64,000 nucleotides of DNA, from assembly GCF_016599145.1 (NCBI RefSeq), contig NZ_JAENKO010000016.1, positions 1 through 64,000 of the forward strand, read 5' to 3'. The position numbers and the translations under genes are program-made. This document shows, one piece after another, positions 45,511 to 53,441 of the stretch. The stretch is from Tomitella cavernea (GTDB lineage Bacteria > Actinomycetota > Actinomycetes > Mycobacteriales > Mycobacteriaceae). The first letter of the stretch is position 1; every line of letters starts with the position of its first letter. The notes beneath the pieces were generated by a model, which ran no database searches, was not told where the DNA came from, and was given only the letters and a program-made list of their open reading frames with translations.

Positions 45511-46095
45511 TCAGTCCGATCCGTCGCACGCCGCGGCGCCGTCGCAATCGTCCGCGCCCCACGCGTGCGCGAGCGCCGGATCGCGCAGGGCCGCCGAACT
45601 GGCCTCGAGGTACCCGATGGCACGTTCGGTGCGCGGGTAGCGCCGCACCAACTCCCAGAACCGCGGGGTGTGCCCGCCCGGCGCCACCAGGTGCGCCAGC
45701 TCGTGCACCAGCAGGTAGTCGAGCACGTACGCGGGAAACCCCCGTGCCGCCTCGCTCACCCGGATGGTCCGGTCCGTCTGCGTGCACGACGCCCACCGCG
45801 ACCGCATCACCGGCACCCACCGGACGGAGGCCGGCTGCGCGGCCCCGCCGAGCCATCGGTCCGACATCTCCTTCGCCCGCGCCATAAGCGCCTCGTCGCC
45901 CGCGCCCGCCCGGCCGCGCCGTCGCCGCTCCGAACGTTCCAGCCTGCTGAGCAAGTCGTCGACCAGCTCCGCCTCGCGCGCCGCGGACAGCCCCGCCGGC
46001 ATGAGGATCACCGTGACGTCCCCTTCACGGCGCGCGCTGACAGTGCGCTTGCGGCGCGCGCTCCTGCGGATCTCGACCTTCCCCTGCACACTCAC
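45511..46095 (-). CDS. YgjP-like (DUF45, SprT-like) zinc metallopeptidase domain protein
   Basis: 194 aa. N-terminal basic part (VEIRRSARRKRTVSARREGD), then the characteristic RWVPVMRSRWASCTQTDRTI and the zinc helix YLLVHELAHLVAPGGHTPRFW (HExxH plus a downstream His). Cytoplasmic. Homologues occur widely with unknown substrates. The GTG at 46095 has GGGG upstream; a GTG two codons on is equally possible. It converges on the zinc protease gene and is divergent from the ThiF-like gene. Confidence 0.85.
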   Translation of the reverse strand: MSVQGKVEIRRSARRKRTVSARREGDVTVILMPAGLSAAREAELVDDLLSRLERSERRRRGRAGAGDEALMARAKEMSDRWLGGAAQPASVRWVPVMRSRWASCTQTDRTIRVSEAARGFPAYVLDYLLVHELAHLVAPGGHTPRFWELVRRYPRTERAIGYLEASSAALRDPALAHAWGADDCDGAAACDGSD

Positions 46096-46240
46096 GCCCC
46101 TGACGCTAGCGCGCTGCCCACGCCGCCGGTCGCACCAGATCCCCCTGCCACCGGTTTCCGCACGTGAATGGCAGTGGCGGCCTGTGGATAACGGGTCGCC
46201 GCGCAGGCTGGCCGCGGCGGACGGATGGCACAGTCGGGTC

Positions 46241-47242
46241 ATGGCCGCATCGATTGTCACGGCGACCGGCTCCGACGCCGCGCCGCCACGACGCAGACCC
46301 ACCTCCGCAGAGCGCCGACTGTTCCGCTCCACCCCACGCCTCGACGCACGCTTCCCGGTGTTGTTGCGCGGCGACGGCACAGTACAGATCGGCATGTCAC
46401 CCGCGCTGGCCGTGGTGGTGCGGCCGCCGGCCGGCTTCGGGCCACGGTGCCTCGCGGCGCTGCTGCGCCAGCTGGACGGGTCTACCCGCCTCGATCGCGC
46501 GTTGCGCCGCACCGGCCTGCCCCTCGCCCATGCCGGACCGATCCTCGACGAGCTCACCCGCGCCGGGTTGCTCACCCTGGGCCCCGAGGAGCGTGTCCCT
46601 CGCAGCATGGTCACCGTCCACGGCGCCGGCCCGCTGGCCGACAGGCTCCGCGAGCATCTGCCCGCCATCGGGGTGCAGGTCCGCGCCTCCGGCACTCACC
46701 CGGACGACGAGTTCGCCGTGGAGGCGGCCGCATCGTCAGTGACGATCCTGGCAGGCCAGGCCGTCGTCGAGCCGGGGATCCGGCGGATGCTTCATGAGGC
46801 CGCGATGCCGCACCTGCACGTGCGTCTGCGGGACGGTTCCGGCGTCGTGGGGCCGGTGGTGCTGCCCGGTCGCACGGCGTGCCTGGGCTGCGGCGACCTG
46901 CACCGACGCGACCGCGACCCGGCATGGCCACGGCTGATGGTCCAGCAGATGGGCCGGCGCGGGCACGGTGACGCGCCCACGGTCATGGTCACCGTGGGCG
47001 TGACAGCGGACCTGCTCCGGACCTACCTGCTCGCCGCGTGCCGCGCCCGGACACCGGCCCATGGTGTGCCCACGGGATGCAGCCACCAGGTGGAAGTGGG
47101 CCCCGGCGGCACGTCGGTGACCGCGTTCCCCTGGCTCCCTCACCCCGAGTGCCCGTGCCGCGCCGCACGGCACGCGACGGCCGGCGGAGCGCCGGGGAAC
47201 GCCCTCAACGGGGGTAACACGCTTCCCCCGCCCGGATCGTGA
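46241..47242 (+). CDS. ThiF/E1-like (TOMM cyclodehydratase-associated) protein
   Basis: 333-aa protein resembling the E1-like partner of azoline-forming cyclodehydratases. An N-terminal winged-helix-like part (about 20-120; LDRALRRTGLPLAHAGPILD) is followed by a Rossmann-like segment MVTVHGAGPLADRLREHL and a C-terminal part with the zinc-type cysteines CLGC (near residue 215) and CPC (near 310). It corresponds to Rv3196. No YcaO enzyme or precursor peptide is encoded nearby, so its substrate is open. Start ATG 46241, without a strong ribosome binding site. Confidence 0.7.
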   Translation: MAASIVTATGSDAAPPRRRPTSAERRLFRSTPRLDARFPVLLRGDGTVQIGMSPALAVVVRPPAGFGPRCLAALLRQLDGSTRLDRALRRTGLPLAHAGPILDELTRAGLLTLGPEERVPRSMVTVHGAGPLADRLREHLPAIGVQVRASGTHPDDEFAVEAAASSVTILAGQAVVEPGIRRMLHEAAMPHLHVRLRDGSGVVGPVVLPGRTACLGCGDLHRRDRDPAWPRLMVQQMGRRGHGDAPTVMVTVGVTADLLRTYLLAACRARTPAHGVPTGCSHQVEVGPGGTSVTAFPWLPHPECPCRAARHATAGGAPGNALNGGNTLPPPGS

Positions 47243-47253
47243 ACAATGGGCCC

Positions 47254-48576
47254 GTGTCTGACATTCCTCGCCACGGTGCCGCGCGCACCGCAAAACTCGC
47301 GTCGTTGCCCCTGGGGATCGCGGGACGAGCCGCGGCGGGACTCGGGCGGCGGCTGAGCGGCCAGACGGCCGAGGAGATCAACGCCGATCTCACAGAGAAG
47401 GCCGCCGAGCAACTCTTCGCCGTGCTCGGCGAGCTGAAGGGCGGCGCGATGAAGCTCGGGCAGGCGATGAGCGTGTTCGAGGCAGCCATGCCGGACGAGC
47501 TCGCCGAACCGTACCGTGAGGCGCTCACCAAGCTCCAGCGCGACGCCCCGCCCATGCAGCCGTCGGCCGTGTACCGCGTTCTCGACCACCAGTTGGGCAC
47601 GGCGTGGCGCTCGCGGTTCGCCGAGTTCGACGAGGTCCCGGCCGCTGCCGCCAGCATCGGACAGGTGCATCGGGCCGTCTGGGCGGACGGGCGGGACGTC
47701 GCCGTGAAGGTGCAGTACCCGGGCGCAGACGAGGCGCTGCGCGCAGACCTGCGCCAGCTGCGGCGGCTCACCCCGGTCTTCCGGCCGTTCGCGCCCGGTA
47801 CGGACGTCCGGGCATTGGTCGACGAGTTGACCACGCGCGCCGAGGAGGAACTCGACTACCGCATCGAGGCCGGCTACCAGCGGCGGTTCGCCGCGGAGTT
47901 CGACGGGGACCCGCTGATCTCGATTCCACGCGTCGTCGCCAGCGCGCCCAAGGTGCTCGTGAGCGAGTGGCTCGACGGGACCTCATTGTCCCGCACCATC
48001 GCGGAGGGCACCCCCACGGAGCGCAACGACGCGGCGCTGCGACTGTGCGAGTTCCATTTCTCCTCGCCGGCCCGGGTGGGCCTGATGCACACCGATCCGC
48101 ACCCCGGGAACTTCATGATCACCGGGGGCGGGCGGCTGGGCGTGATCGACTTCGGCGCGGCCGTGGAACTGCCGGACGGCCTGCCGAAGGTGCTCACCGA
48201 CATGGTGCGCCTGGCGGTGCAGGACCGCCCCGATGATCTGGTCTCGCTGATGACGATGGCCGGGTACGTCGCGCGGGGCGACAGGCTCTCGGCGGAGGAC
48301 GCGATGCAGTTCCTGCGGCCGTTCGTCGAGCCGCTGCGCCAGGAGACCTTCCGCTTCGACCGCGCCTGGATGCAGGGCATCGCGGAGACGTACACCAACC
48401 TGCGCGGCAAGGAGTTCCAGACCAGCCGCGCGTTCACGCTGCCCGCCGACTACCTGATGATCCATCGCGTGCTGAGCGGCTCGGTGGCCATCCTGTGCCA
48501 GCTCGACGTCAAGGCGCCGTTCCTCTCGGTGATCCGCCGCTGGGCGCCGGAGATGGTGGACGACCCGGTGCGCTGA
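47254..48576 (+). CDS. ABC1/UbiB-like atypical kinase family protein
   Basis: 440-aa protein of the ABC1/ADCK family (Rv3197). Motifs: the KxGQ sequence ELKGGAMKLGQAMSVFEAAM, the Ala-rich loop ASIGQVHRAVW in place of the Gly-rich loop, VAVKVQYPGADEA (ATP Lys), HTDPHPGNFMI and GVIDFGAAVEL (metal DFG). No membrane helix. In mycobacteria the homologue is linked to macrolide/drug resistance together with WhiB7. The GTG at 47254 (VSDIPRHGAARTAKLASLP) matches the mycobacterial start; a GTG at 47239 overlaps the upstream gene. Confidence 0.9.
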   Translation: MSDIPRHGAARTAKLASLPLGIAGRAAAGLGRRLSGQTAEEINADLTEKAAEQLFAVLGELKGGAMKLGQAMSVFEAAMPDELAEPYREALTKLQRDAPPMQPSAVYRVLDHQLGTAWRSRFAEFDEVPAAAASIGQVHRAVWADGRDVAVKVQYPGADEALRADLRQLRRLTPVFRPFAPGTDVRALVDELTTRAEEELDYRIEAGYQRRFAAEFDGDPLISIPRVVASAPKVLVSEWLDGTSLSRTIAEGTPTERNDAALRLCEFHFSSPARVGLMHTDPHPGNFMITGGGRLGVIDFGAAVELPDGLPKVLTDMVRLAVQDRPDDLVSLMTMAGYVARGDRLSAEDAMQFLRPFVEPLRQETFRFDRAWMQGIAETYTNLRGKEFQTSRAFTLPADYLMIHRVLSGSVAILCQLDVKAPFLSVIRRWAPEMVDDPVR

Positions 48577-48587
48577 ACGCCCCGGGG

Positions 48588-50837
48588 TCAGGCGGGGTCG
48601 AGCGGCACGCCGTCCGTATCCGGCGGCCGGTCGCCCGCCACGATCGCCAGCACATCGCGGCCGAAGCGCTCGAGCTTGGCCGCGCCGATGCCGGGTATGG
48701 CGGTGAGCGCGCGGTCGCCCGTCGGCAGCTGTTCCGCGATGGCCGTGAGCGTGGCGTCCGTGAAGATCACGAATGCGGGCACGTCGAGCTCGCGGGACTT
48801 GTCCCGCCGCCAGTCCTTGAGTGCGGCGAACACGTCGTCGTCGATGTCCGACGGGCAGCCCGCGCAGCGCCCCAGCTTGGTATCGGTGGCGCCGACCAGC
48901 GCCTTGCCGCAGATCCGGCAACGGGCCCGCTTGCGCTCGCGGCGCGGGGGCGCGATCTTCGACGCCGGTGACGAGTCGGGGATGAGCCCGTGCAGGAATC
49001 GCGAACGCCGACGGGTCTTGCGTCCGCCCTCGTTGCGCGCCAGCGCCCACGACAGCGACAGGTGCACCCGCGCCCGCGTCACCCCGACATACAGCAGGCG
49101 CCGCTCCTCCTCCACCGCCGCCTCGTCGTCGGGCGCGCCGCCCGAGCCGAGTGCGTGGGTGATCGGCAGCATCCCGTCGGTGACCCCCGCCAGGAACACC
49201 GCGTCCCACTCGAGCCCCTTCGCCGCGTGCAGTGAGGCCAGCGTGACCCCTTCGACCACCGGGGGGTGACGTGAGTCCGCACGCCGGCCGAGTTCACGCA
49301 GGAGCCCGTCGAGCGTGAGGTCGGGCTCGTGGACACGCAGCTCCTCTGCGAGCGCCACGAGCGAGCGCAGCGACGTCCACCGCTCGCGCGCCTGCGTGCC
49401 GGGCGGCTCGGCGTCGGTCAGGCCGAGCGGCGCGAGGGCGGCACGCACCAGCGCGATGAGGTTCTCACCGCTGTCGGCGCCCTCGGGAAGGTCGTCGCGC
49501 GCCGCCGTCCGGCGCAGCGCGTCCGCCGCCTGCCGGATCTCCTGGCGCTGGAAGAATCCCTCGCCGCCGCGCACCTGGTAGGGGATGCCGGCCTCGGTGA
49601 GCGCGTTCTCGAACTGTTCCGATTGCGCGTTGATGCGGTAGAGCACTGCGACCTCGGAGGCGGGCGTGCCGTCCTTGATCAGCGCGGCGATGCGCTGGGC
49701 GACGGCCGCCGCCTCGGCCGGCTCGTCGTCGTACTCGTTGAACCGCGGCTCGGGGCCGGGCGGGCGCTGCCCGACCAGCTTGAGGCGGGTGCCCGCGATG
49801 CGGCCGCGCGCCGCGCCGATGGTCTTGTTGGCCAGGTCGACCACCTGCGGTGTGGAACGGTAGTCGCGTTCAAGGCGGACCACGGTGGCATCGGGGAACC
49901 TGCGCGAGAAGTCGAGCAGGTGCTGCGGCGAGGCCCCGGCGAACGAGTAGATGGTCTGGTTGGCGTCGCCGACCACGGTCAGGTCGTCGCGCGGGCCCAG
50001 CCACGCGTCCAGCACGCGCTGTTGCAACGGCGTGACGTCCTGGTATTCGTCCACCACGAAGCACCGGTAGCGGTCGCGGAACTCCTCGGCCACCGACGAG
50101 TTCTCCTCCAGGGCTGCGGCGGTGTGCAGGAGGAGGTCGTCGAAGTCGAGCAGCGTCGAGGACGCCTTGAGCTCCTCGTACCCCGCATACACCGCGGCCA
50201 CCTGCTCCGGTGGCGCGGGCGTGTCGCGGTGCAGGCGCGCCGCCGCGGCCGCGTACTGCTCGGGGACGATCAGCGACGACTTCGCCCACTCGATCTCGCC
50301 GGCGAGGTCGCGCACCGATTCCTTCGTGGTGGGAGCCCCCGCCCGCGATGCCGCCTGCCCCACCGCGGCGAACTTGCGGTCCAGCAGCTGCCAGTCCACC
50401 TCGCCGACCACCCGCGGCCAGAAGTACTTGAGCTGACGCAGTGCGGCGGCGTGGAAGGTGCGTGCCTGCACGGCACCGCCGCCGCCGTCCACCCCGAGCG
50501 CGCGCAGCCGCATCCGCATCTCCCCCGCGGCCCGCGCAGTGAACGTCACCGCCAGCACCTGGCCCGCCGCGACGTGGCCGTGGGCGACGAGGTGCGCGAT
50601 GCGGCGGGTGATCGTCCGGGTCTTGCCGGTACCGGCACCCGCCAGCACGCACACGGGACCACGCGGGGCGAGAACGGCGGCGGTCTGCTCGGGGTCCAGC
50701 CCCTGCAGCGCCGCGTCCGTGCGGCCATCCCCTGCTCCGATGGTCCCTGCTCCGCCGGCTCCCATGCCCCCAGTTCCCATGCCCCCAGTTCCCATGACCC
50801 CAGTTCCTGCGACCCCCGTGCCGCCTGTCCGTCCCAT
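48588..50837 (-). CDS. uvrD2: ATP-dependent DNA helicase UvrD2
   Basis: 749-aa superfamily 1A helicase for DNA repair. Motifs: [20 protein letters not shown] (Walker A), [17 protein letters not shown] (motif II), [14 protein letters not shown] (III), [12 protein letters not shown] (IV), [20 protein letters not shown] (V) and [13 protein letters not shown] (VI). The C-terminus carries the tetracysteine motif (CRIC and CAGC) and an HRDC domain (about 675-745), as in mycobacterial UvrD2. The N-terminal 30 residues are a GTGGM repeat from a DNA tandem repeat; the real start might lie nearer to LQGLDPEQ. It ends 12 bp from the ABC1 kinase gene, with no whiB7 between. Confidence 0.95.
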   Translation of the reverse strand: MGRTGGTGVAGTGVMGTGGMGTGGMGAGGAGTIGAGDGRTDAALQGLDPEQTAAVLAPRGPVCVLAGAGTGKTRTITRRIAHLVAHGHVAAGQVLAVTFTARAAGEMRMRLRALGVDGGGGAVQARTFHAAALRQLKYFWPRVVGEVDWQLLDRKFAAVGQAASRAGAPTTKESVRDLAGEIEWAKSSLIVPEQYAAAAARLHRDTPAPPEQVAAVYAGYEELKASSTLLDFDDLLLHTAAALEENSSVAEEFRDRYRCFVVDEYQDVTPLQQRVLDAWLGPRDDLTVVGDANQTIYSFAGASPQHLLDFSRRFPDATVVRLERDYRSTPQVVDLANKTIGAARGRIAGTRLKLVGQRPPGPEPRFNEYDDEPAEAAAVAQRIAALIKDGTPASEVAVLYRINAQSEQFENALTEAGIPYQVRGGEGFFQRQEIRQAADALRRTAARDDLPEGADSGENLIALVRAALAPLGLTDAEPPGTQARERWTSLRSLVALAEELRVHEPDLTLDGLLRELGRRADSRHPPVVEGVTLASLHAAKGLEWDAVFLAGVTDGMLPITHALGSGGAPDDEAAVEEERRLLYVGVTRARVHLSLSWALARNEGGRKTRRRSRFLHGLIPDSSPASKIAPPRRERKRARCRICGKALVGATDTKLGRCAGCPSDIDDDVFAALKDWRRDKSRELDVPAFVIFTDATLTAIAEQLPTGDRALTAIPGIGAAKLERFGRDVLAIVAGDRPPDTDGVPLDPA
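50761..50820 (-). repeat. 15-bp tandem repeat (3 copies + 1 degenerate) at the uvrD2 5' end
   Basis: CCCATGCCCCCAGTT at 50761 and 50776, CCCATGACCCCAGTT at 50791, and a degenerate unit at 50806. In frame it encodes MGTGG repeats, each with an ATG, so several starts are possible. Confidence 0.9.
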
Positions 50838-50968
50838 TCCGCCATCATCGCAGCCACCCCCGACAGCGACCGTCCGGGTGGCCCGCCCCGGGCGCGCAGG
50901 CGGCGGCCGGGCGCCGTACCGGACGCATCCCGTCGCCCGGCCGGAACACGCCGCACTCCGTCGGCGTT

Positions 50969-51256
50969 ATGCAGGACGTGAGCACCGAGACGGCCGCGCC
51001 CGCGGCACCCGAAACCCTGACCGTCTACACCACCGATTGGTGTCCGTTCTGCCTCAAGCTGAAGGCCGACCTGCGGTCCGACGGCATCGAGTTCGTCGAG
51101 ATCGACATCGAGCAGCAGCCCGCGGCGGCCGAGTTCGTCGCCTCCGTCAACGGCGGCGACCACGTGGTGCCCACTGTGCACTTTCCCAACGGCGAGGTGG
51201 TGACCAATCCGCCGTTCAAGGGCGTGCGGCGCCGGTTGGGGCTCGCGCGAGACTGA
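50969..51256 (+). CDS. Mycoredoxin / glutaredoxin-like protein
   Basis: 95-aa thioredoxin-fold protein: LTVYTTDWCPFCLKLKADLR with a CPFC redox site, EFVEIDIEQQPAAAEFVASV, and NGGDHVVPTVHFPNGEV with the cis-Pro. It corresponds to Mrx1 (Rv3198A), which reduces mycothiol mixed disulfides; the Mrx1 active site there is CGYC. Start ATG 50969; a GTG three codons on with AGGA is an alternative. Divergent from uvrD2 and convergent with nudC. Confidence 0.88.
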   Translation: MQDVSTETAAPAAPETLTVYTTDWCPFCLKLKADLRSDGIEFVEIDIEQQPAAAEFVASVNGGDHVVPTVHFPNGEVVTNPPFKGVRRRLGLARD

Positions 51257-51284
51257 CCGCCCGTCGAGCACCCGGCGGGTCCTG

Positions 51285-52223
51285 TCAGCGCGGGTCCACC
51301 CAGGATTCGATCATCCCCCGTGCGATGGAGATGCTGCCGGGCAGGAGCAGCGGGGCGTCGGTGTCGGCGGCCCAGTCGCCGAGCGCCAGGGCGTCACGCA
51401 CTTCGTCCCGCGTGAACCAGTGCGCCTCGGCGATCTCGCCGTCGCGGAACCGGACGGGCGCGTCCGGGTCGGCCGTCGCACCGAATCCCAGCATGATCGA
51501 GCGGGGGAACGGCCACGGCTGGCTGCCCAGGTAGCGGACATCGCGCACCGGCACGCCCACCTCCTCGCCGATCTCGCGCGCCACGCACGCCTCGAGGGAC
51601 TCGCCCGCTTCGACGAATCCGGCCAGCACGGAGAAGCGGCGCTCCGGCCAGCTGGGCTGGCGGGCGAGCAGAACACGGTCGGCGTCGTCGTGCACCAAGC
51701 AGATGATGGCCGGGTCGGTACGCGGGTATTCCTCGCGCCCGCACTCGTCGCACACCCGCACCCAACCCGCGTTGGCCGGCACGGTGGCGGCTCCGTCGCG
51801 CGCGCAGAATCCGGCGCCGCGATGCCAGTTGAGCAGCGCCAGGGCGGTGACCAGCCACCTGTTCTCCACCGCCCCGAACACGGTGCCGTGGGTGCGCAGG
51901 TCTCCGAGCGAGACGTCGACGTCGAATTCTCCGGGCACGGGCGCCGAGTCGAGGCCGGGCTCGGCCACGGCCCACACGAGCCGGCCCGCGTCGCCGCCGA
52001 CGAGCACCGCAGCAGCCGGCCGCGCGGCGGCGACGTCCATCGCCGCGTCGAGGCGGACGTGCGCGCCGTCGGTGCGCACTTTGCCGCGGCCGCTGACCCT
52101 GAGCACCCGTGCGGCAGGCCAGGCGGCGTCGAGGGCCGCCGCGTCCGTGCGGTCGATCCGGTCGAGCGGGTCGGCGGCGTCGCGGGAGAGCAGGGGCGGT
52201 CGGTGCAGTGCGAAGGGGGTCAC
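51285..52223 (-). CDS. nudC: NADH pyrophosphatase / RNA decapping Nudix hydrolase
   Basis: 312-aa enzyme that hydrolyses NADH to NMNH and AMP and removes NAD caps from RNA. Nudix box GFVEAGESLEACVAREIGEE and the NudC signature SQPWPFPRSIMLGF are present. The central zinc ribbon is altered: FCARDG has Asp where the second Cys of the first pair is expected, while CDECG is intact, so zinc binding would need a Cys3/Asp site or be lost. Start GTG 52223, 35 bp after the K+ channel gene on the same strand, as in M. tuberculosis (Rv3199c). Confidence 0.93.
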   Translation of the reverse strand: MTPFALHRPPLLSRDAADPLDRIDRTDAAALDAAWPAARVLRVSGRGKVRTDGAHVRLDAAMDVAAARPAAAVLVGGDAGRLVWAVAEPGLDSAPVPGEFDVDVSLGDLRTHGTVFGAVENRWLVTALALLNWHRGAGFCARDGAATVPANAGWVRVCDECGREEYPRTDPAIICLVHDDADRVLLARQPSWPERRFSVLAGFVEAGESLEACVAREIGEEVGVPVRDVRYLGSQPWPFPRSIMLGFGATADPDAPVRFRDGEIAEAHWFTRDEVRDALALGDWAADTDAPLLLPGSISIARGMIESWVDPR

Positions 52224-52258
52224 GTGCCCACTGTGCCACCCCGCCCCGCCCTCGAGGG

Positions 52259-53335
52259 TCAGGCCTTCCGGATGTAAAGCAGCCGGTCGTTCTCCTCGAT
52301 GGAGTCGACGTCGGCGGTGCCGGCACGCAGCATCTCGCCGTTGCGGACCACCGCGAGGACGATGTCACGCAGGTGCCGCGGCGAACCGCCCACCTCGTCG
52401 GGTTCCACCTCGCGTTCGGCGATGGCGAAACCTTCGTCCGGGGTGAGCAGGTCCTCGATCATGTCGACGACGTTGGGCGTGGCGGTGGCCACGCCCAGCA
52501 GCCGGCCCGCCGTCGCCGAGGAGACGACGACGGAGTCCGCGCCGGACTGCTCGAGCAGGTGTGTGTACTCGGATTCGCGCACCGCCGCGACGATCTTCGC
52601 CTTGGGCGCCACCTCGCGCGCGGTGAGGGTGACGAGCACGGCGGTGTCGTCGCGGTTGGCGGCGACGATGACCGCGGCGGCCCGCTGCGCGCCGGCGAGC
52701 CGCAGCACGTCCGCTTTGCTACCGGACCCTTGCACGGTGACGAGCCCCGCATGCGAGGCCTTCTCGAGGACCGCGGCGTCGGTGTCGACGACGACGATCT
52801 CGCCGGGCGGCACGCCGTCGCCGGTGAGCGCGTCCACCGCTGCGCGCCCCTTCGTTCCGTAGCCGATGACGACCGTGTGATCGCGCAACCTCTGCCTCCA
52901 ACGTTGGATCTTGAACGCCTGGCGGGACCGTTCCGTGAGCACCTCGATGGTCGTGCCGACCAGGATCACCAGGAAAGCCATCCGCAGCGGCGTGATGACG
53001 AGGATGTTGACCAGCCGTGCCGACTCGCTGACCGGCGAGATGTCGCCGAAGCCGGTGGTGGTCACCGACACCGTCGCGTGATACATCGAATCGAGCAGCG
53101 TCATCGGTTTGCCCGCGACGTCCTGATAGCCGTCACGCTGCAGGTAGATGATGAATCCCGACAGCACGATCAACCCGATGCCGAGCGCCAGCCGGACGAT
53201 GATGCTGCGGGACGGGCTGACCGGCCGCATCGGGACGCGAACGATGTTGACCAGGTCATAATCCGGGCGGTCCGTCAGCTCGTCGTCGAGGAACAGCCGT
53301 CTGCGGATGCCGCCGGGGCCGAGCCTACCGGCCAT
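52259..53335 (-). CDS. Two-TM potassium channel with RCK domain
   Basis: 358-aa ion channel (Rv3200c type). TM1 at about 45-63 (LALGIGLIVLSGFIIYL), pore helix and filter SVTTTGFGDISP (TTGFGD instead of TVGYGD), TM2 at about 108-127, then an RCK_N domain (HTVVIGYGTKGRAAVDAL, VVVDTD) and RCK_C-like end. It forms a ligand-gated K+ channel tetramer. Start ATG 53335. Neighbours nudC downstream and adnB upstream are conserved. Confidence 0.9.
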   Translation of the reverse strand: MAGRLGPGGIRRRLFLDDELTDRPDYDLVNIVRVPMRPVSPSRSIIVRLALGIGLIVLSGFIIYLQRDGYQDVAGKPMTLLDSMYHATVSVTTTGFGDISPVSESARLVNILVITPLRMAFLVILVGTTIEVLTERSRQAFKIQRWRQRLRDHTVVIGYGTKGRAAVDALTGDGVPPGEIVVVDTDAAVLEKASHAGLVTVQGSGSKADVLRLAGAQRAAAVIVAANRDDTAVLVTLTAREVAPKAKIVAAVRESEYTHLLEQSGADSVVVSSATAGRLLGVATATPNVVDMIEDLLTPDEGFAIAEREVEPDEVGGSPRHLRDIVLAVVRNGEMLRAGTADVDSIEENDRLLYIRKA

Positions 53336-53441
53336 CGCAGCCGATCCCGCCGTGCACGCTATTGCTCATAACGAGGCAGCGTAGCCCGCCCGGGGCGCGG
53401 TGTCCCGGCTGCGGGGGATCCACGGGCATCGTCGCAATGTT

